NCBI RefSeq assembly: GCF_000340215.1
Contig: NW_006921539.1
Coordinates: forward strand, 3,066,056-3,130,055
Length of the DNA stretch: 64,000 nt
Direction: 5' to 3'
From: Pseudocercospora fijiensis CIRAD86
Lineage: Eukaryota; Ascomycota; Dothideomycetes; Mycosphaerellales; Mycosphaerellaceae
In this document: piece by piece, positions 58,381 through 64,000 of the stretch
How positions within the stretch are numbered: the first letter of the stretch is position 1
Layout of the letters: each line of letters starts with the position of its first letter
The notes under the pieces: model-generated
The model's database searches: none
Told to the model about the DNA's origin: nothing
What the model saw: only the letters and a program-made list of their open reading frames with translations
Position numbers and translations under genes: made by a program

Positions 58381-58930
58381 AATTAGATAAGGTGTTGCTA
58401 TCTGAAGTGGAGCCTCGAAATTAAAGACGGCGGCTACTACCGCGGCTATGGGTTAGAATATGGATAGTGTTGCTACCGCGATAGGTCGATATACTACGTA
58501 TAAGAGGAGTAGGGAGATTAACGTAGAGAGGGGCGCTACTACAGCTTAGAGTACTGCCGCTACTGTAAGAACCTAAGCAAGTAAAGTCTCCTATTCTGCC
58601 TTAGCAATCCTATATAATAGTTTTATAATATTATTACGTATACTATAATACTAACCTGCTAGCGTAAAGCCTACTTAGTATATACGTAGAGAAGCCCGGT
58701 CGCTCGTATAGATATACTCGGTAGCCGGCTCGGTAGATATGCTAGCCGGGCGAGCTTAGTTAATAGCAAACACTCTGCCCTATTCTTAGGTACGTACGGT
58801 TTAGTTCTACTATCTACTACTGCGATTAGTAGAGGGTATTCTATACGTTGCTATAGACCTATTTTCTTATAGTTCTAAACTGTCTACCCTTCGTAGCGGC
58901 CTGTAGAACCCCGAAAGATAAACGCAAGCG
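58381..58930. other. Possible 5' LTR/leader of Ty3-C
   Basis: Less TpA-rich than its surroundings at 58390-58480. Contains an imperfect inverted repeat around GCCGGCTCGGTAGATATGCTAGCCGGG (58727-58753). By position it should contain the 5' LTR and leader of Ty3-C, but no matching 3' LTR is in the window, so ends cannot be fixed. Confidence 0.4.
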
Positions 58931-58949
58931 ATCCGAATACTAAAATAAT

Positions 58950-60270
58950 ATATTAGAAGCGCCGGCGGTATTAGAGAACGACGCGGCGATATAATAATAC
59001 GAAGCCGAATATTAGGCGCGCTAAGAAGCGACCTACCTACGGCTCGAACGAGTCCTAGCTAAGTAAGAAGTACTTGGGCTAGAAGTATAAGCTTAAGAAG
59101 CTAAGCGAGAGAATGCGCGTCTTCGTACCCTTAGGGACGCCGGCGATATATAGGCTCTAAGTAGCGGTACCACCGGCGAGGGTCCTATAATAACCCCTTT
59201 CCTAGGTAACGACGACGACGAAAACGAGGTAGAGTTAGCTAATAAGTCGATTTAGAGACCTAAATATTAGAGAGCTAAATCTCTCTCTTATCGACTATCT
59301 CTTTCTAGAAGTACGCTAAGCGTAGCTACTATACCTAGTATAAGCTACGTAGTCGCTAGTCTTACGGCTATTAAGCCTCGCCTAAAGGAACCTAAGCCCT
59401 TTAAAGGCGATACGATTAAGGAATCGAGGCAATTCCTTTAAGAACTTTCTATTACCTTTACGCTATCTAGAGCTATCTATTATATAGACGAAAGTAAGGT
59501 ACTTTATAGTATTATATACCTTGTAGGCAATACGTAGGAGCGATATTATAATAAAAACAGCCTTAAGGACTTATAGAATTATACCTACTAGGACTTTAAA
59601 ACCTTCTATCGGGACTACGTCGGGGACTCTATAAACCGTATACCTAACGTAACTCTCGAGTATAAGGTAGCCCGTTAGCGTAAGGGATAGTTAGTCTAAA
59701 GCTTTGCCCTTAAGCTCGTAGTACTCGAAGACTAACTTAGCGACTATAGCGAGGAGTATAGGATTCGCTACCTCCTCGTTAAACTCTAGCCGGCGATTCG
59801 TAGCGCGATTATTAAATACTACGCGGTACTAATAACGCGTTACGAACTCGTAGAGCTTACGATGCGTATCGAGACCCCTAATAAGCCGTCTAGCAAACGT
59901 AAAGATCGCGACTACGATAAAACTAGAGATAGTAAAGGTAAAAAGCGTCGTTCTAATAGTTACGCCTATAAGTCGTAGTTTAATCGCAACCGTAGAGTAG
60001 GTAGGAATTATTCGAAGGGCGATAACTCGTAAGACAGGTATAATATTAGCAAGGTCGAATATTATAGCTATCGTTAGAAAGGCTATTATAAGAGTATATA
60101 TCCGAACCGCTATCTCTAGAAGGACGATAACCCTATAGTACGTAAGGTCGCCGCTAACGCTAAAGAAAAGAAAAATAACTCGAAGGCTAAGGGAAAAGAT
60201 AAGGCACCTCCTAAGAGCTAGGGATAGGTACTAAATCCTAATAAACTAGCTTAGTAGTAGTAGTACCGAT
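58950..60270 (+). pseudogene. Ty3-C gag remnant with zinc knuckle
   Basis: Capsid-like part with PKPFKGDTIKES (about 59390-59425) and RDYVGDSINRIPN, a basic Lys/Arg/Asn-rich region (about 59890-60030), then YYSYR.KGYYKSIYPN (about 60058-60105), which is a CX2CX4HX4C knuckle with all Cys and the His replaced by Tyr through RIP-type changes. Confidence 0.83.
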
Positions 60271-60329
60271 AGGGCGCGTACGCAGAGTAATTGTTATATA
60301 AGAAGGGGAAGTCGCCGTCGAATACTTAC

Positions 60330-62150
60330 TAGATAATACTACTAATATTAATATAGTATCTTAAGAATTCGTTCTACGATACTAGCCTTAGCGGATTATT
60401 AATGCCGTACTACCTAGTACCGATAGTTTCTAGAGTAACTAAGAATACTACTATAGAGCGTATTACCTACCGTAACCTACGCTTACGGATCGCCGACTCT
60501 ATAGGCTAAGAACGTATTACTACTAGAGTATTCTATACTTTCGAGATGCCCCTCCCTAGTATTATTCTTAGTAGGCCTTAGAGGCGCGATTAAAAGGTAG
60601 TCGTCGATAGCTTAATAGATACCTAGACCTATAGGACCGAAGCCGTAGCGCGTACGATACGCGTATAGGAACTATAGGAATTCTAGAAGGATATACGTAA
60701 CGCCCTATACGTATATACGATTAGCGTTCGCTAGCTCTGCGATACCGCTAAGGGTTCCTCCTTACTAGTAGAATTTAAAGACTTCGAAGACGTCTTTACT
60801 ATAACGCCTAAAGCGCGATATAAGCTCCCCGATAACATAGAGTATACGGTCTACCTAATCCCCGGTACGAAGCTACTATATAAACCTTTCTACTATTCTT
60901 TAGAAAGAGAGCTTAGCGACCTTCGTAATTACCTAAGTATAGCCTTAGAGAATAATTAAATATAGCTTAGTATAAGCGAGGTAGGTACGCCGATTCTATT
61001 CGTACTAAAGAGAGATAGTAGTCTAAGACTCTATATCGATTATAGGGGGCTAAACGAGATTACTATTAAAAATCGTTATGCCCTATCTCTTATTAGCAAA
61101 TCGCTTAATAGGCTTAAGGACGCCAAATAGTATACGTCCTTAGACCTATAGGATACACATTATCGTATCTATATTAAGCGAGGCGACGAGTAGAAGACTA
61201 CGTTCTATACGCAGTACGGGCACTTCGAGTATAAGGTAATACCCTTTAGGCTTACTAATACTCCTACTACGTTCTAAGGATATATTAATAGGGCATTAGC
61301 TAGCCTTGTTAACATTTGCTATATCGTCTACCTAGATAATATTCTTATCGATAGTAAAACGCGAGAGGACTACGTACGAGACGTACGCGCTATCCTTACG
61401 CGGCTCCGAAAGTTTATATTATATATAAATAGAAAGAAATATTCCTTCTAGAAGAAAGAAGTCGAATTCCTAGGGTTTATCGTTAGTACCGAAGGTATAT
61501 CGATAGATTAGCGTAGGGTAAACGCTATTAACGAGTAGCTACGCCCGTTAATACTAAAGGAGGTTTAATCCTTCCTTAGATTCTATAACTTCTATTAGAG
61601 GTTTATCCCTAATTACTCCTAAACCGTTATACTACTATCCGCCCTATTAAAAGGTGCCGTACATAGCTAAAAGCTAGAATAGGTTTAGTAGGGCGAAAGC
61701 GAGGAGTAAGCGTTCCGCTAGCTAAAGGATGCCTTTAGCTTAGCCTCGATATTGCGATACTGTAATCCTACGAAGCCTCTACGTATTAGGACTAATACCT
61801 CTACGTTCGCCTTAGCGGGGATTATATTATAATAGAGTAAAGATAGGAATTAGTATCCCCTAGCCTTCGACTTATAGAAAGTAATCCTAGCTAAGATTAA
61901 TTATAAGACCTATAACTAGGAGCTCCTAGCGGTTATCGAGTCCTTTGGGTATTAGCGCCCGTACCTTAATAGCGCTTAGTATACGATCCGTATAGTTATC
62001 GACTACGTTAATCTTAAGGGCTTTATAAAGATAAAGTAGCTAGTCGGAAGGCAGGTAAGATAGGCAACCTTCCTTATACCTTTTAACTTTAGTATTAAAT
62101 ATCGGGCTAGTAAGCGAAATCTGGCCGATATGCGTGGCGACTGCGAGAGC
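60330..62150 (+). pseudogene. Ty3-C protease, reverse transcriptase and RNase H remnant
   Basis: [27 protein letters not shown] (about 60980-61055), SLDL.DTHYRIYIKRGDE (about 61138-61190), VYLDNILIDSKT (about 61325-61360), EFLGFIVSTEGIS (about 61460-61500). RNase H: LRIRTNTSTFALAGII (Asp now Asn, about 61780-61830) and YKTYN.ELLAVIESF (about 61903-61950). The protease lies near 60330-60500 without a clear DTG. Confidence 0.88.
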
Positions 62151-62499
62151 GAGTCGTAGACGGTAAACAACCTTCTCCCTATATTATATTCGAAACTTGC
62201 TCTATAGTTAAATCTACCTGAGGATATCGAGCTAATCGTGAATCGTATCTCTACTATATATATAGGAATGCGGGGCGCTAGTTTGGCGCTAGCGGAACGT
62301 AAGAGTTTTATTAGTAGTCCCGTAAGAGTAGCGGCTACTATCGTTAGGAACGATAGACCCTACTACGCGATACCTAATATAATCCTTAGTTTCGTACGTA
62401 CCTTATAATAGTTAGAGTAAGCGAGAGGAAGAGGCTTAGACGAGATAAGCTTACCGTCAGGTAGCTTAGGCTCTTTAAGTAGCTCTAACCTCCTAGCTA

Positions 62500-63360
62500 G
62501 CTATTCTCGTCGTAGTAATCTTATCTACTACGGCGATACGCTATATATTCCTAAGAACCACGTATTACGTATACAACTAATACGTATATACTACGATAAC
62601 CTATTAGCTAGATACTTCGGTACAGCTAAGACTATAGACCTAATATATCTAAAGTACTTCTAGTCGAAGATAGCCGAGGATATTATAGCCTATATCCGTA
62701 CCTATAGAATCTATTAACGGTCGAAGGCAAAGCGCTATCGCCTATATAGCGAGCTCGCTACTCTACCTATACCGACCTAACCTTAGTAAGAATTAATAAT
62801 AGACTTTATTACTAATCTCCCGCCGAGCAAGCTCGGTATTTACGTATATACTACGATCCTCGTAATAGTCGACCGCTATATAAAAATAAGCCTTATTATT
62901 CTAACGACGAAGAAGTCTTTAAGTATATTATAGTAGAACTCGCAGATATCCTTTAAAGGGAGGTAATTAGGCGTTTTAGAGTACTATCGGGTATTATTAG
63001 CAATTGTAGATTGCTATTTATTAGCTAGTTTTAGAGCGACTTCTACTTCGAAGCGTATATAAAGCGTAGGCTTAGTATAGCCTTCTACCTTTAGACCGAT
63101 AGGTAAACCGAACGCGCGATTTAGACCCTTAAGTAATATCTACGATACTATTGCTCTAAGAACTAGGATAATTAGACTAAACTATTACCCTAGGCAGAGT
63201 TTGCCTATAATAATAGCGTTTATCCTATATTACGTATAAGCCCCTTTAGGATGCTCTATAGCTCTAATCCTAATTTAATACTAAGGGCGAATAAGTTACT
63301 AGCTCGGGACGAGCTAACTAAGGGAAGGGTACTAGTAGCTATCTACGCTACGTATTAGAG
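62500..63360 (+). pseudogene. Ty3-C integrase remnant, 3' truncated
   Basis: LIIDFITNLPPSKLGIYVYTTILVIVDRY.K (about 62785-62885) is the integrase core start; later AYNNSVYPILRISPFRMLYSSNPNL (about 63200-63280) matches the usual YNN...S...SPF segment. Ends at about 63360 where LTR-like sequence starts. Confidence 0.85.
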
Positions 63361-63450
63361 GGCATATAATAGGCATGTAACTAGCTAAGTAAAGCTAGGG
63401 TCCTAGTGCCTTAGGTTAGGATTAATAGTACCCCGGAGGTAGTATTAGCC
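63354..63450 (+). repeat. Short LTR fragment plus near-palindrome shared with Ty3-A
   Basis: 63354-63418 repeats a 65-bp LTR segment (TATTAGAGGGCATATAATAGG..., CTAAGTAAAGCTAGGGTC) that occurs again at 63453 onwards. 63419-63450 is the 32-bp near-palindrome (centre CCCCGG) otherwise found at the end of Ty3-A pol (17958-17989 and about 46940-46975). Confidence 0.75.
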
Positions 63451-63636
63451 TATATTAGAGGGTATAAGAAAGGTATATAACTAGCTAAGTAAAGCTAGGG
63501 TCTCGGTACCTTAAGTAGGGCTTAGCGCTTAGCGTTAGCCTAATTTCCTAACCTTCCTCTCTCTCCTTTATAGACCTTATCGAATACTATACGCATTTGA
63601 CTATACTATCTACCTGCTTACCTAACCTATATTATA
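63451..63636 (+). repeat. LTR, 3' part, of another Ty3-A-like element
   Basis: Matches the 3' part of the Ty3-A LTR, closest to the relic at 23139-23485 (TATATTAGAGGGT..., GGGCTTAGCGCTTAGCG), ending ...ATTATA. It is followed directly by TAGTATTCGATCTACCCT, the same sequence as inside the 5' LTR of Ty3-A2. Confidence 0.83.
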
Positions 63637-64000
63637 TAGTATTCGATCTACCCTCTAAGGGCTATAGCTAGATAGTTAATTAATCGAGGAATACGGCTTA
63701 ACTTTGTCCTAAAACTAGCCCCCTATAAGAATAAGACCTATATAGTAAGAAACTACTAATCCGACTGCGCAAATTACTAACTTAGGCCCCCTATACGACC
63801 TATTCGACTAAATTAATCGAGTACCGACTAAAATAGATAACTATAACAATATTATAAAGCTAAGGCTTTATTATAGGCTAACGGGATAGCTACCTACTAT
63901 TTAGAGTACCTAACCTCGCACCCTTAAGGACCTATTTACGTAACGAGCTTAAAGCCCTCTAACGTAAGAAGGAAGTCTGTAATAACTTCGCGGCTATCTA
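63637..64000 (+). mobile_element. Leader and start of gag of a third Ty3-A-type element (cut by window end)
   Basis: Begins with the primer-binding-site candidate TAGTATTCGATC (perhaps TGG... before RIP), then CTACCCTCTAAGGG and AGCTAGATAG as in Ty3-A2. It diverges after about 50 bp, so it may be a related subfamily. The tail (63880-64000) looks like gag but no motif is reached before the window ends. Confidence 0.65.

Larger units (their letters stand above)
58900..63360 (+). mobile_element. Third Ty3/gypsy element, Ty3-C (3' truncated)
   Basis: gag, protease, RT, RNase H and integrase in order on the + strand, clearly different in sequence from Ty3-A and Ty3-B. The C-terminal integrase part is cut near 63355 by LTR-derived sequence of the Ty3-A type; no chromodomain or 3' LTR remains. 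RIP stops throughout. Confidence 0.88.

Overview
The window is fungal nuclear DNA, most likely from a filamentous ascomycete (Pezizomycotina; a Dothideomycete is my guess from general style, not shown here). The evidence is an ordinary intron-poor gene island with fungal protein families, surrounded by transposons carrying the mark of repeat-induced point mutation (RIP). In the transposon regions CpA and TpG are strongly depleted and TpA is enriched. In-frame stops fall where Gln (CAR) or Trp (TGG) is expected, and His and Cys of zinc motifs have become Tyr.

Layout. 1-19357: Ty3/gypsy chromovirus copy Ty3-A1 (+ strand, its 5' end outside the window), split between RNase H and integrase by a complete nested 13.2-kb Ty3/gypsy element, Ty3-B (3333-16527, - strand, 188-bp LTRs, 5-bp target duplication). 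Ty3-B carries gag, pol with chromodomain, and an unusually long third reading frame of about 4.4 kb downstream of pol. 19358-23485: decayed repeat DNA with a 20-bp tandem repeat, an intron-containing RIP-inactivated histone H3 copy (21122-21766) and an LTR relic. 23486-33960: unmutated gene island with a small secreted protein, a DUF726 lipase-like membrane protein, UTP23 and an adenylate-forming reductase (A-T-R). 34060-35300: dead Tc1/mariner transposase. 35545-45601: an unassigned dead frame, then an MFS sugar-transporter gene (- strand) broken into three pieces by a 4.1-kb MULE (37044-41156, 9-bp TSD) and a 3.6-kb PIF/Harbinger element (41728-45336, 3-bp TSD). 45602-52695: second Ty3-A copy (Ty3-A2, - strand). 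52700-58400: two long dead frames, one DUF6589-like. 58900-63360: a third Ty3/gypsy (Ty3-C, + strand). 63354-64000: LTR mosaic and the start of another Ty3-A-like element.

In the island, UTP23 (18S rRNA processing) and the DUF726 gene are divergent and could share a promoter. UTP23 and the reductase converge with about 180 bp between them. The island lies between two Ty3-A copies in inverted orientation. Apart from the four island genes, no intact coding gene was found.

The best candidates for something undescribed are the third ORF of Ty3-B (with five 24-residue repeats), the RIP-killed H3 gene copy, and the mosaic RIP pattern over the broken transporter. I found no clear new defence or regulatory system.
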